From Thamnaconus septentrionalis (taxonomy: Eukaryota > Chordata > Actinopteri > Tetraodontiformes > Monacanthidae), in the NCBI GenBank assembly GCA_009823395.1, contig CM020517.1:18822501-18886500 (forward strand): a stretch of 64,000 bases of DNA. The letters are read 5' to 3'. The notes beneath the pieces are model-generated. The model searched no databases. It was not told the origin of the DNA and saw only the letters and a program-made list of their open reading frames with translations. Positions 1 through 13,531 of this stretch are shown piece after piece; position 1 is the first letter of the stretch, and each line of letters starts with the position of its first letter. The position numbers and the translations under genes are program-made.

Positions 1-3000
1 CGTGATGCCCAGACACCTGCTCCAAGACTGAGCACCGCTTCTTTTGTGCCTGAGAGCAGAAGCAGACCATGTGATGAGTACAGTAAATACTGAATAGAAT
101 ATTGATTTTTTTTTTTTTTTTGCAGAATATTGACATATATACCTATATACAGGTACTACCGAAAAATTAGAATATCAAGTGAAAGTTGTTTTATTTTGGC
201 AGTTTAACATAAAAGATGAAAGCAACACATTTTATTGAGCCATTCCACGCAAATTGACATCTCAAGCAGTTCCTTGTTGTAACTTTGCTGATTAAGATTT
301 TCAGCTTATTAAAACCACAAACCCACAAACTCAGAAAATTATTGTAAAATTTTAGTGTTTTTTTTTTAAGCTGCAAGACCTGATCAGCAAAATCCAAAGA
401 AATAAAAACTTGAAATATATTGATTTGCATATTATTCCTTTATATAATATGTCACATTCACCTTTTAAGTTGAACTGCAGAAATACAGCAACCTTTTCAG
501 GATATTCTAGTTTTCTGGGTAGTACCTGTATATATATAAATATATATGAATATATGTACATCATGTACATTAGGTAAATGAACTGCTTTCCTTTATTCTG
601 CAAATGATTTTCATTGTTCTCGTTGGTCCAATACTAATATCATTCCCGCAGAGGCCAGACCACTGGTTGCATGTTGCTCACACAGGGTCTCCCTGGAAGC
701 AGGAGGCAGAGCAGCAGGACCATCATGGTCTTCCTCACCTGGCCAAGGCCCGTATACAGCAGCGGGACATGTTGATGAAGGACGAGGAGGAAGCTCTGGT
801 CTCCAGGGTGGTCTCAATGCCCCTCAGCAGGTCGTTGGTCTTCAGCAGGAGCAGCATCTGTCTGGGTACTCTGTTGAGCAGCGCGCTGATCTGAGGGAGG
901 TAGAGCGCCGCGTTGGTCCGGATCTCAGTGTCCTGCCAGTGACAAACACACAGGGTGAAGAAGAAGAAACACTCGAGTAAAGTACAGATACCTGAGAAAC
1001 CTACTAAAGTACAGTGACAAAGTATTGGTACTTAGTTACTTCATACCTTTTGTCGCCAATTGAAATATTGATACGTGATTAAAATGATTAATTACGATTA
1101 ATTCATTACAAAGCCATAATTAGTTTGATTTTTTTTAATGGAGTCCCACCACTAACATGAAAATAAGCTAATTGCTAACAATGCACAACTGCCGTAGCTT
1201 GTGTGTAAGTTGTCAGTGCAGTCGGACTCCCATTGGGTGGGCGGACGTCTGGGCACTCGCTCCAATCATGGCTTACCTCAGGTACCAAGTACACACCCAC
1301 CCACCCAAATATGGAATATTACAGTTTCAAAACAAACTGGCAGTTCCAGGTGCTGCAGACGGTGAAACCAGGCCGTCCCGTGGCTTTGAAACTGGTGTTG
1401 ACGGACCAGAGGGTGAGTCAATGGTTTTAACTAAGAACCGACCCAGATGACTGAGCACTGAGCTCACAAAACTAATTCAGGAGTGAATCCAGTGTGTGTA
1501 CTGCTGGCTTGGCTTTTCAGACAATGGCACCATCAGGACGGAAGCTCAGACCTCAGAATGCGTCACTGGTACTGAAGTGATGCCAGCGTTGACGGAGGTC
1601 CAGGAGCGTGCGGTGAGCACACAGGCAAAGAGTGGGTACAGATCTCCAGCTCCCAGTCTGCGACTGTAACGCTCCACCGCGGCCATGTCGCTCTTGATCA
1701 GTGCTTGCCACAGCCGACAGTAGTCCAACCTGAACTTAGGTTGAAGGACCTGAGAGGAGACGAGAGCAGAGCTGCGTTGGAAGGAATGGAGGAGCAATGT
1801 TGACACCGAGGCTCAGTGAGAAGCAGAATGCTTCTCCACCGAGAGCCAAAACTACTGTAGTTGGTTCATCTGCCAGGAGACCAGTAGAAGGCAACTGGAC
1901 TGGTTTTGATAAACTGAAACCCTTCTACAGTCCCATGACCTGGACGACTGAGAACCTTCACAGAGAGACTTTAGCTGATGTCAAACAGTTCCAATGAAAA
2001 AAGACACAGGGCTTGACTGATTTCTACCATAAAACAAAGAGTGATGCAGCTTGAACATCTGGGTTCCTGCACGAGGCCCACTGATAGCAAACAGAAAGCC
2101 ATTTGAATTAAACGGCAATAATGAAATTTCATCCAGCATTCAGCCGACTGACGAAGGCTACAAACTGCACAGTTGGAGATGGTGTTCACATTCCTACCTG
2201 ATAGAGGCCATGATCCAGGAGGACAATCTGGCTCTTCCTGCTGTTGGGGCACTTTTGGACCAACACGTTACCAGGGTGTGGGTCACAGTGAACAAAACCA
2301 TGGACAAAGATCATTTCACTGTAAACCTTGCCCAGCTTCTCCGAGACCTGTTGTCAACATAGTGAGAAACAATACTGAAACAAAACACAGCTGGCAGTTC
2401 TCAGAGCCTCTTCTAATGAATTAGCTCCCTCTCTCAAGAAGAAGAACAATCATCTTCATCATCATCATCATCATCATCAATCCATCAACCATCTTCTGTG
2501 GCTTTATGCAGAGTCAAGTCCAGCCTTCAGTTGCTTTTCTTGTGACTGTACAAAGTGCTTTGAGGTTCCACTGAATGAGATTCAACACACTGGAGCAGAA
2601 AGAAGTTCCGTTACCTCGTTGACGTTGATGTCGTGTTTCTTCATGTAGTCCCTGTCGTTGACCTGGCCCCCTTCAATGAATTCCATGGTCAGAATCCTAT
2701 TGGTTGACAGGTTCCAGTGAATAACAGGAACCTGACAACACGGACAACATTGACAAACACAAAGGTTTAACCTCTACAAAACTTCATTGATAAACTTCAA
2801 CTGTTAAACCTGAAGTTTATGATCAATGCAAATCATCATGTCTCCATCAAGTCAAGCCTGCCGATCGTCTACACAGCCAAAGAGCTGGTGGTACGTTCAG
2901 CTCTGCCTTCTGTCTTTGCCTGGTGCCACTTTCCCCAACACCCTGAGCTGCCACCGTCTCTAAACTAAGGATGGACTGCAGGTCACCAAGGGGCCTCTCT

Positions 3001-6000
3001 GTGGGCCAATCAGCTCGGGCTGCGCAGTACAAACAGCAGCTGCGTTTCCATGACAGTTTTGTCAGAAACTGAGCGACTTAACACAAATCCTTTAAAAGCA
3101 CTGCGGTGTTCACAGGTAGCCTTTCCTGCACAGTTGTGTCTCTGTTACATAGAGAAATAAATAAAAGGTTTGGAGCCGACGGCAACTCAGACAAATAGCC
3201 AGACATTAAAATGCGTATCAGTCTTCAGAGGGAACGAGCGTGGGATAAGAATCCGTGTGAAGCAAACTAGAGTTCTAGAAACTTCCAGTCAAACTTCAGT
3301 CAGAAATAGCCGGACCACAAGAAAGCCCCCTAGTTCAGCCAAGGCCTGGAAATAACAACACAACTGGGTGGGTCAAATTTTCCATGGAAAAGCAGGGGTC
3401 TGACAACACTGCTGCACAACAAGACACCATTGGTTCCCTCGAGCTCTGCGCTTGACCCTGGAAGGACAAACACAATTATGGACGGTTTATTTTGAAATGA
3501 GCCCATAGTTAAGGGCCCATCTGAGGTCGACCTTCGATGACCTTGCGCTCCAGATAAAGGAAGAATGAAAAAGCAGGAAAAATCAGCTCCTTTAAGTCCT
3601 ACACATGCTTGGCAAGACACACAGCTTTGGATTACACAAACAGACCCTGCGTATGAGTAGAACTACTCACAACTCGCACCCATGACATTAAAAACAACAC
3701 AAGATTCATTTTCAATACCGTGGTTAAACTAATAAGAAAAAAATATTGTATTGAACCCAGTATCCCTACCAGCCTGTCTAGTGACGACTTCATGACTTCT
3801 GTTCTCAAATACAGCAATAAACACTAGAGATGAGATCCACCATTTCTTGTTGTCTGGTTCATAATTTTATGGACATAATTTCCAGCTGCAGACAGGGGTC
3901 TGGTTTGAGGATCACAGGATTTCATTTCTGCTCTTTGCAGATTGCAGTTACTGGGAAGCTGCTGGGGTGAAGATCAGCACCTCCAAATCTGAGGCCATGG
4001 CTCTTGTCGAGAACCTGCATCGAGTGTAGAAGTTTAGCTACCTCGAGGTCTTCTTCCCAAGTAGGGAAACTATGTAGCATGAGAAAGACAAACAGATTGG
4101 TTTAGCGGCTGCAGTAATTCGGTCGTTGCACAACTCCAATGTGTTGAAGAAGGAGCTGAGCCAAAGTTCTCAACTAATCGGTCCATCTACACTTCAACCC
4201 TCACCTAAGCTTCGGGTTGTGAACAAGAGAGCACCATCTGTTGACATTAGTTTCCTCCAGAGGGCAGTAGGGAGCCTTGTCCTACCACCTTGCTCCTCAC
4301 CTGGTCCCCTGGAGACCAGGTGAGGAGCTCTGTCACCATGATACAGAGTTCTGCTGGAAGGTAAATCCTACATCGTCCAACTTTGAATCCAAATCCACCT
4401 GGAGCTTCACTGCAGCCTCTCTGGTGGACTTGATGGCTCTCCTCAGGGAGCGAGTAGCAAATCCACCTCAATCCACGTCTATTGACTCACCGTGAACTTT
4501 CTCAAAACTGCACTTCTCTACTCAAATCTCTGACGCAGATCAAAGAAGCAAACTGCCAAAGTCAAGTTCAAGTCCACGTGACGGGACGGGAATACAACGC
4601 AGGGCAGTGTGGATGAAGACACCCTCAAAACATGGGAGTAAAGGATGATTTTAGAAGATCAAGTCCTACCTTCAGAAATGAGATGTGGGCCAGCATCTTG
4701 GAAACCTTCTCAGCATTGTGGCCTTCATTCAGGAAATCCAGCTCCAATGGAATGTTCTTCTTAGCTTCCTCCACCAGCCACGTAAACGCAAAGTCTGGGA
4801 ACAGCCAGTGAACCACCTTCACCAACACCTTGAGGTAACAGGAAAAACCTGCATTAATTCAAAGTGTGTATTCAGGTGTCCAACAATGATGTACACAACA
4901 TATTTTCTGAGTAAAAATCTGCAAGAGCTACGAGTGAATTTAACAAACAACAGTCTTTAGATGCAGTGGTGGTTCCACAATTCAACACCACTTTATTTTT
5001 CCTGAAGGGAATTCAGTTGGACAGCAAACAGCTGAGCCCAAAAAAAACTTATCTTGTGGTCCTTGTTTTCAAGCCAGTTCAGTGCACTCACCTCCATCAC
5101 CATTATATCTTTGGTGCTCTGGCGCTGAACTTTAGGGTGCTGAACTTTGACCGCTACTGTTCTCCCATCATGCAACACTGCCTTGTGGACCTGGGCCAAG
5201 GAGGCTGCACCTTGAGGCTTCTCCTCAAATGCCACAAACAATTCTGATAGCTGCAACACAGAGAAAACCAGACTGGAGTAGCTGGACTGTACAGGAAGGC
5301 CAGGGTCACACGATCAGAAGACACTTTCACAATAAAACATGTAGGGTGAGCACCACAGTTGTAGTGCTATTGTGCAGTGGTTGTAATAATAGAATGAAGA
5401 AGTAAAATAAATAAATAAATAGTACTAGCATAAAAAGGAATTCCAAGTAATTATTTTCTCATTGTTATTTCGGGACCTTTAAATGAGGCACCTGCTTTAT
5501 GTTTGTGGATTTTAAAATGTTACGCCATTAAAAAAAATGTCTGTATTCATATTCATTTTAATTGCACTTCATTGTGGCTGCTAAGCTATACTGTTTTCCA
5601 CACAGTAAATATTTTGTTCTCTCAGGCCACGAATGGACAACAGAGTTTGATCTTCTGACTCCCACATTGAAGACCCAACACACTGTGACTCACTTCCTTG
5701 CCAAGATCTTCTCTGACCACCTGCTGGATCTCCTCCATGGTGCTCTCAGGAGCTTTGCTGTGCAGCACCTTCAGCGTTGTGGTGTACTCTTCAGGCAGCA
5801 GGTAATCCAGAGCACCGAGGTGCTGGCCAACCTTGATGAAGGTTCCCCGGTTGGCACAGCACAGATCCCTCAGACGCTCCGCAGATCGCAAGTGCACCTG
5901 GAAGAAGATCCACACTCATTTTCACCCAGTGAGGAAAACTGGGTAAAAAAAATATATTTTTTAATGTTGATTTAAGTTGCATATTTCAGCGAGATACATG

Positions 6001-8775
6001 TGATGAATTAGAGCAGTCAAAAGCTTGCAGCAGTTTGTTATTGCTGCTCTGTCTTCACCAAAGCTAAAGTCCACCAGCAGAGAAGATCCCTCCACAAGAG
6101 TCACAGATTCAAAAGATTGTATTGGTCTCATGTCACGTGACACGGCAGTGAAACAGTGTGGCAGAACCTGACGTGATTATGCACGCAAGAGATAAAGAAA
6201 ATGTAAAAAAGTGTTTTTTTTTTATTATTATTATTATTTTTAAAGTGGCTGTTAAATACAACTTTTACAAATATGCAAAAATATCCTTTTATAAATGGAG
6301 TGGCAGTGATGCATCAACACAAGATGGCTTTTAAATTTACTCCATATCACACACTCTCTGTCTGAGTGTGTGTGTGTGTGTGTGTGTGTGCTTTATCATG
6401 TAGGTCCCAGTTGAGGCAGCTGACAGTGATAATGCTCAGAGAGCCACTCTCCTGGGGGTGCAAATAAAAAGCCGTGAAATTGGTTCCCTTTAACCTTTGT
6501 TACTCCCCCGCAGGCCCCCCCCCTCCCTCCCTAAAGCCCCCAGGCAGCCCCCCCCTCGCACCCAGTACACACATTATGAACACAGAGAGGAACACACAAA
6601 GACACGGTGAAAGGGCGGCAGGCTCTCCTGGGAGCCTTTGACATGAGTGTCATCTGGGCCATGATGAGGCAGCAGAGGCTGGAACACGTCGCTGGAGATT
6701 AGCAGATGAGCCCCCTTGGTCTTCAGGAGAGCATCGTGATCGAGATCATCTGAAACTGAACTGAACTGAGGGCCAGCTTTAGAAGTTGGCCACTTACTGA
6801 ACTCCACCGGGCAGGGCAAGGCAGCTTTATTGACAGAGTGCACTTCATACACCAGGCAACTCAATGAGCGTCACATGGTTGACAAGTTCAGCTTTTTAAC
6901 AGCATTTCAAAACAAAGAACACAGAGAGCTCAAAGACAGAAGAAGGCGGCTTCAACGCATCAGCAGAGGTGAATGAACACATCCTGTGCAGTGCAGTGTA
7001 GTGAGCAGTGATAAAGGAGAAATAAATAGATGATTATGCAATATAATAAGATGGACAAAAGCACTCAATCGGAAGCAGAGGAGAAAATAAGAGTCTTCAA
7101 CCTGGATTTAATCACATTCACACTGACTCGACTTCTGCTCTTCCATTAGCGTGCAGCAGCGTCGCAGCTCAATGCTGCATCACTGTGTGCAGTTTGACCT
7201 CTGACCTCCAGCACCAGCACACAATCACTGGAGCCTCTTCGTGGTGACTCACACAGAGCCTGATAACCTGAGCTACTCTCTGGTCTGATCACGTGACACA
7301 GGGACATTAGTGTCAGTCATCACAGAGCGACTGAGACGCTCCATTCAGCTTCAGCAGGTCAGAGTGACAGCTCTCCATTTTCCTTGGATTTCTTTTGTTT
7401 TTAATTTTTTTTTCAAACATGCAAATTTGACAATGCTTCCCAGCTGAAGAAACGCCTTCACATTAATAATATAGAAAGACAATTTATGGAAGCAAAATTA
7501 TTCAAACAGAAAAATCAGCAGGTGACTTATTGGAAAGTAGTGAGAAGAAGCTAGCTAGCTTGTTAGCTTATTAGCTTTCACTGCATAAATATATACACAC
7601 CTACATTTACATTCCCTCATTCATACATACATGAACCTACATGAGCATATGCACAAGACCATCTACCTACCTACACACATACATATTAACACATACACAT
7701 GCAACCATATTGACATCCATCTCCCATCAGTGTCATTGATCACCATCTGTAAATAGTAATAAGCCAGATAATAACTAAATAATACTAATCAAATAATCCC
7801 TTGTATCTGTTGAACAATATATTTTTGTTCTTGTACTTGGGTTTGTATTTGAAAGGAAGCGTTCTGAAGCTCCTCCTCACAGGTTTCTTCAGGATTCGTG
7901 ACACATTTGGTTTTATTCAGCTAGTTATTGAAATCTTTTGTCAAACTGGAAATTGCATTTTATTTAATTTTTTCGTATTTCTGTCGTAGTTTTGAATGTG
8001 TCTTTTGAATTTTTACAGCATCATCTCATGTTTGTCAATGTAGATCCATAGAGAGAAGTGAAGAAGTGTATCTACCTTTGACCTGAGCTCAAAGTACTGG
8101 TCTGTGCCATGTTCCACGTGCTTGAAGGCCGTCAGGTAGTCGTAGCTGATGGCGGCCGTCTGGACACAAACAGAGATGTTTTTCAATGAGAAAACATGCA
8201 GAAAGTGGTCCAACTGAGCAAAGTACAAATATGAATCCCGAAGAACATGGAAAAAGCACAAAAAAACAACACAAAACTCTCCAAAGTGTAGAGCGGATTA
8301 AAAACCAACAGCACTTTGTCACAGCCAGCTTGTAACTGAGAAGAATGGCTTTGTATTCTAAAAGTACACAAATATGTTAAAATATGAAAACTCAAGCTTG
8401 GCCACAAAAAGTTTCACAACTTGTTTCACTGGAAACACATTCCAACTTTTCACTGTTCATTCACAATTCAACCCTCCCACAGCTTACACACCACTATTAT
8501 ACATTCACATACATTATGGTTATTACAGTCATTATTAGTAGCTTATTAATAGTTCTACCACTATTAGCAGGAGTAGTAGAATTCTTAGTACTCTGGCAGC
8601 AGCACGGACATGACAGTGAAGGTGAGCAGCAGCGACTCACGGTGACGGCAGCGCGTCCAAAGCGGACCACGCTGAGGTCGTTGAGGTCCGGCTGCCTCAT
8701 GTAGAGGTAGAATCCAGCGGAGGCCAACAGTGCCGTGGACACAGAGGAGACTCTGCTGAGTTTACCAGCCATCAT
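1..8775 (-). CDS. adck1: aarF domain-containing kinase 1 (ADCK1), 3' end outside window
   Basis: UbiB-family atypical protein kinase, a mitochondrial protein of the ADCK/COQ8 group; its substrate is not settled. Coding exons in transcript order, all with GT/AG borders and compatible phases: 8775-8641, 8159-8076, 5897-5694, 5250-5092, 4828-4670, 2731-2615, 2347-2198, 1749-1552, 932-739 and 49-1 (continues left). Together they encode 483 codons; the vertebrate protein is about 520-530 residues, so roughly 45 are missing beyond the edge. Start: ATG at 8775 (a second ATG follows directly), then a hydrophobic N-terminal segment. Visible family motifs are the KxGQ motif (FIKVGQHLG) in exon 3, the Ala-rich loop (GAASLAQVH) and lysine motif (VAVKVQHP) in exon 4, ELDFLNEG in exon 5, the catalytic HCDPHPGN and metal-binding LLDHGLY in exon 7, and RRLGAGDLYPLFAC in exon 8. 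No frame break is seen. It is divergently arranged with clmn. Confidence 0.95.
149..529. mobile_element. Foldback MITE in the last visible adck1 intron
   Basis: Long imperfect terminal inverted repeats of roughly 80 bp begin ACAGGTACTACC at 149 and end GGTAGTACCTGT at 529. The inner arms also match (AATTAGAATATC against GATATTCTAGTT). Both ends are embedded in TA-rich sequence, consistent with TA-type insertion. The AGAATATC-type terminus resembles an interspersed repeat that I recall as common in fish genomes. There is no coding capacity; short frames inside it are chance. Confidence 0.75.
2454..2481. repeat. (CAT)n microsatellite
   Basis: Short ATC/CAT trinucleotide run in the adck1 intron between the exons at 2731-2615 and 2347-2198. 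Confidence 0.7.
3880..4290 (+). mobile_element. Decayed non-LTR retrotransposon (LINE) reverse-transcriptase fragment
   Basis: In broken frames the plus strand spells a peptide like the C-terminal part of a fish LINE reverse transcriptase: KISTSKSEAMAL, then a region like EEFKYLGV, then AAAVIRSLHNSNVLKKELS. Stops and frame shifts interrupt it, so it is a dead 5'-truncated copy. It lies in the adck1 intron between 4670 and 2731, antisense to the gene. Confidence 0.7.
4292..4328. repeat. Perfect inverted repeat (15-bp arms, 7-nt spacer)
   Basis: GCTCCTCACCTGGTC at 4292-4306 is repeated as its exact reverse complement at 4314-4328. It lies just after the LINE fragment in an adck1 intron. No function is assigned. 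Confidence 0.85.
6371..6391. repeat. (TG)n microsatellite
   Basis: Dinucleotide run in the adck1 intron between 8076 and 5897. The rest of the 5898-8075 intron is unique-looking sequence in which I see no gene. Confidence 0.7.
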
Positions 8776-9325
8776 GACCTATGCTGCAACACAAACACGG
8801 AGGCGCAAGAAATATTAAAGTGCTTGAAAGTACAGTGTGAAAACCTGCTGGAGCAGCGCCCACTGTCAGGAGTTACTGGACAAACAGAGAGACAGCTGGG
8901 CTTTCTTCACTTGACTTGAGTAAAGGAGTTGAATCAGTACTTTTGGGCACAAATATCCGGACTTTTACTTAAGTACATAATGTGAATGCTTTTGCCACCT
9001 TTGCAAAGAAGTAGGACTGGAGTGGACTGGACTGGAGACTGCATGCAGACCCAACTACCTCCACTAGAGGTCGTCTCAGAGAAGACCACCAAAGTCAAAA
9101 GTTACATGCAAAGTGTGTTTGGGCTTCATCACAATGAAGTTATACAACATTCAATGTAAAGACTATTAACCATCCCAAATATGTGTGTATTCATCATCTT
9201 CATGCTAAACAATTCAATATCGCTCCATTTAATTTGACCAACTCATTGATTCCCTCACAGATGTGATCAGGGTCCTGTTAGCTGCTGCCACACTGCCAGG
9301 TGACCCCTCTATCAATCTACATCTG

Positions 9326-9328
<3 letters not shown>

Positions 9329-9412
<84 letters not shown>
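9329..9412. repeat. (CA)n microsatellite, ~84 bp
   Basis: Near-pure CA dinucleotide tract in the adck1/clmn intergenic region. Alternating purine-pyrimidine tracts of this length can adopt Z-DNA. Confidence 0.95.
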
Positions 9413-9418
<6 letters not shown>

Positions 9419-9514
9419 ACATAGATAATATATAAATATATATAAACATATACTGTATCTGTATGAGTACTTCTGACTGGGTGTGGTATATTTAAAACAT
9501 GGTTAACATGGAGT

Positions 9515-10084
<570 letters not shown>

Positions 10085-10438
10085 CCTCCAAATGTCAGAA
10101 TGTGGAGAATGAACGGTGACGAGGTTTGGTGGAGAAACCCTCGAGAGGACACAGTGCTGTTTTGATAATCATATCTGGTATTGAGTGAAAGACCCTGACT
10201 GTCTTTCCCTCGAGGTTTTCAGTCAACGTGCTCATGAAACAGACCCAGGAAAAAGTAGAATACCAGTGTCACGCAAAACCAAGCAGACGGCACTCAATGG
10301 AAATGAATGACGAATCTTTCGCCATTATTGTGTTTATCTTCTCATTCTTGCCACAAGAGAAATTATGATTATCTTACCGCTTTGTCCTCTGTATATGTAA
10401 CTCTGTCCATCTCAGTGAGTCGCTCAGTTCACTGGCAG

Positions 10439-10920
10439 TCGCTACACACTTCCAGGTTTGAGGCTAACTCCGCCTACTTCCGGGTTACATAATTTCCTCT
10501 CACTACGGAAGCCGATGTGGACGCAATCTGGATTTAAAATGTGTGTCTATAATGGTTCTTATGGACAAAAAGGTACCTCAACTGAAATAATACTTTTTTT
10601 TTAAATGTTACATTTGTTATATTATGAACACGTTCGTTCAAAAACGTTCATTTATAAAACAGATCGTAATGATCAACAAATCACGGGTGCGTTCATTCAT
10701 CTTATGGAGATGTTAAGGCTTCATAGATACTCGAAGTCTGCATGTATTTCTCATTCATCAGTCCTTAGAGAGATTATAATCGCATTTTATAGAGGTATAA
10801 ACATCAGTCTAAGAATATACGTGTATAGTGATTTGTCCAAAATCGGCATTGGTGGGGGGAGGAAATGACGTACTCGAGAAGTAGGCGGAGTTAGCCTCGA
10901 ACCTCGTTGTATGCAGCGAT
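10439..10920. mobile_element. Foldback MITE with long terminal inverted repeats
   Basis: A perfect 21-bp inverted repeat (10460-10480 and 10878-10898, core GGCTAACTCCGCCTACTTC) lies inside longer imperfect arms of about 65 bp running inward from TCGCT-type ends near 10439 and 10917. The interior has no transposase. A short frame at 10605-10868 lies inside it and is not considered a gene. Confidence 0.75.
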
Positions 10921-11571
10921 AACAACAACATCCATGGAACTCTTGTGACAGCCTTTATGAGGCTCATCATGTGGAGAAATGAACTGGGAGAAAGTATTGA
11001 TGGTTGGTGAGAAGTTTAGTTTGAACAATGACGTGAAAGAAGTGTCAATAAAGATATTACATAAGATTTATCCAACAATGAAAAAAAAAAAGGCAAGATG
11101 TAATGTTGATATTGATTTGTTGTGTAACTTTTGTTAGCTTTTTATCAATGTGCATTCTCAAAAGCATTCTGGACTGATGTGTGTATTAAATCAAGACAGC
11201 GACAGGACAAGTTATTCTTTTAAGAAAAGTACATTTTTATTTATTTTGGAAGAAAATCTGGAGTTTTCTATCACATTCACAAAAAAAAAAAAGGGCAGAT
11301 TCTGAATCAAATGCTGATTTGATCAATAAGCTGTTTAGATTAAAGACTGTATAAATAAAAAGTAATCAGCCGTAAATATGAAGTGTGTACTTGAAAGCCG
11401 TACTGTTCACTCTAATGAGGATTGATTTCACTTAAGCAGATAAACCTGGAAATAGAGTTTGTAAAATAGTGTTTGTAATATTATGTTGCTGTTTTGTTGG
11501 TGTCTTTTGTTGTTGTTGTTTTTGTTTGTTTGTTTGTGAGGGGTGTGTGTTTTTTTTTAATTTATGTTTTT

Positions 11572-11572
<1 letters not shown>

Positions 11573-11621
<49 letters not shown>

Positions 11622-11636
11622 GTACTTTATTGATCT
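11573..11636 (-). mobile_element. (GATA)n tail of a retroposon remnant
   Basis: About 48 bp of GATA repeat is followed by TGTACTTTATTGATC. Read on the minus strand this is GATCAATAAAGTACA then (TATC)n, the 3' tail signature seen several times in this window. Confidence 0.65.
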
Positions 11637-11679
11637 ATATATATATATATTGAAAAAACAAACAACAACAACAACGACA

Positions 11680-12036
11680 CCAACCCTCCTGGATGAGAGT
11701 CAGGCAGGCAGCAGTGACGTGGGCGGCTGGTCCGTCCCACCACCTCGGAGCTCCAGGCAGCAGCAGCAGGTCCGGCCGCTCTCCGCAGCTCTTCCTGCTG
11801 CTTCCTGTCCGCCTCCTCCTCCTGAACACCACCGCACCACCAACCACCGAGCTCCTCCACCACTGCCCCGAACATTCCGACCGTCCCGGCAGGACAACCT
11901 GTCTTCTGCAGCAGCAGCAGCAGCAGCAGCAGCTCCAGCAGAGAGCCATCCCTAGTCTTCCTCCCGGGACCGGGACCAGGACCAGGACCAGGACTAGCTG
12001 CGTGGGGGTCCTGGTGGTGCCGAGCAGCCGGGCCTG
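11680..12036 (+). promoter_or_regulatory. GC-rich clmn 5' region and 5' UTR
   Basis: A sharp rise in GC content directly precedes the clmn ATG, with a (CAG)n run at about 11910-11932 and GGGACC/AGGACC repeats at about 11965-11995. There is no intron signal between this block and the ATG, so it is probably the first exon's untranslated part plus the core promoter. The transcription start is not determined. Confidence 0.5.
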
Positions 12037-13493
12037 ATGGCGGGACACGAGTGGGAGGACTGGTTCGAGCGGGAGGAATTCATCGGCCAGATCAGCGACA
12101 TGCGAGTCCAGAACCTGCAAGGTAGGAAGGAAGGCGCTCCTCCGCCCCCCTGGACCCGAACCATCCTCCTCCAGTGGGGGTCCAAGAACCCAGAGCCGCT
12201 GCAGCTAACACACACTCCACTTCCGCCATGGCTGTGTACTCTGAGTATTACGGTAACCGCCGAGTACCAGGGCTCTGAGGGATCGAGGAGGTTTTAATCT
12301 CTGGCGTCTTTGCTCCACGAAGTCTGACAGTATTCATGGGATAATAAGTGAAGGAATATGTCATTCTACGGAGACGCATAGTTGAATACGAGTTTAGTAA
12401 CTTTACATAACCGCTGTTGGCAACGATAAAAACCAAACAAACAAAATTTACGTCGAATATTAATTCGGTATTTGCACCTGAGGGCGGTAGTTCAACTCCC
12501 AGGGGAGCCTCCCTCCGTCACTGACTTGATTTCAGAACTGTCTGACGTCGCGCTTCAAAATAGAGATTGTCCACAAATTGGGGATTGTGTGTTGTTCAGG
12601 TACGAAATTCCTCAGTGTTTCCTCTGAATGATATTCTGGGCAACTTCCTGGTCGTCAGTGGGTGATTCCCCTTCAGCCCCTCGAGGGCCCTCACTCAGTC
12701 TGAGGTGTTACTGTGGCCATTACAACTACACCTCTTCACAAAATGCAAACAACATTTAGCTGTCATGTACAACTGTGTGCTTGAAATACACAAAACAATG
12801 TGGAGAGAAGGACCAGCTGACTATGTAGATAACTGCACATTAGGCATCAGGCACAAACAACACCTTAGGTATGACGTGTGTGTGTGTGTGTGTGTGTGTG
12901 TCTGAGCTCACTGTGGACCTCATAAAGACGTCAGAAAGCCCTCTGACTCAGGCCATCAGCTGCAAAAGTCGTGCACTTTCAGAAGGTAGTGTGTAACATT
13001 TGCCCTGATTTGTTGGTAAAAGCCTGATATACAATCTATAAATATACTGTGTGAGTGTCCCACTAAAATAAAAGTCATTCGCTCTCTGTTCTGATGTGTT
13101 AATACCGAGGGCCGGACAGAAAAGATCAGAGGAGGCGACACGACACAAACAGCATAACTGTATGAATCATGCATGCATTCTACGCATTCATGTTCATTAA
13201 TGTATTTATAATCATAGTCAAAGCATTGCCCGGCAAACTTGTTCCAGGCCTTGTTTGTTTGTACCGTGCCCCTGGAAGTCAGTGATGATTCATATCAGCT
13301 TCATGGCGTCAGTTATGAAATGGTGTCTGATAGATGGAGAGGAGGAGGAGGAGGAGGAGGAGGAGGAAGAGGAGGAAGAGGAGGAGGAGGAGCGACTGTG
13401 TGGGCGCTTCACAGCTGCCATGCTGCTCACTGGCCTGCCTGAAAACTACGTTTTACAGCACATAGAAGAGTGGTGGTGGAGGTGGTGTATATA

Positions 13494-13531
<38 letters not shown>

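Noticed and set aside
604..894. Plus-strand 96-residue frame
   Set aside because: It is antisense to an adck1 exon (932-739) whose minus-strand translation matches the kinase family.
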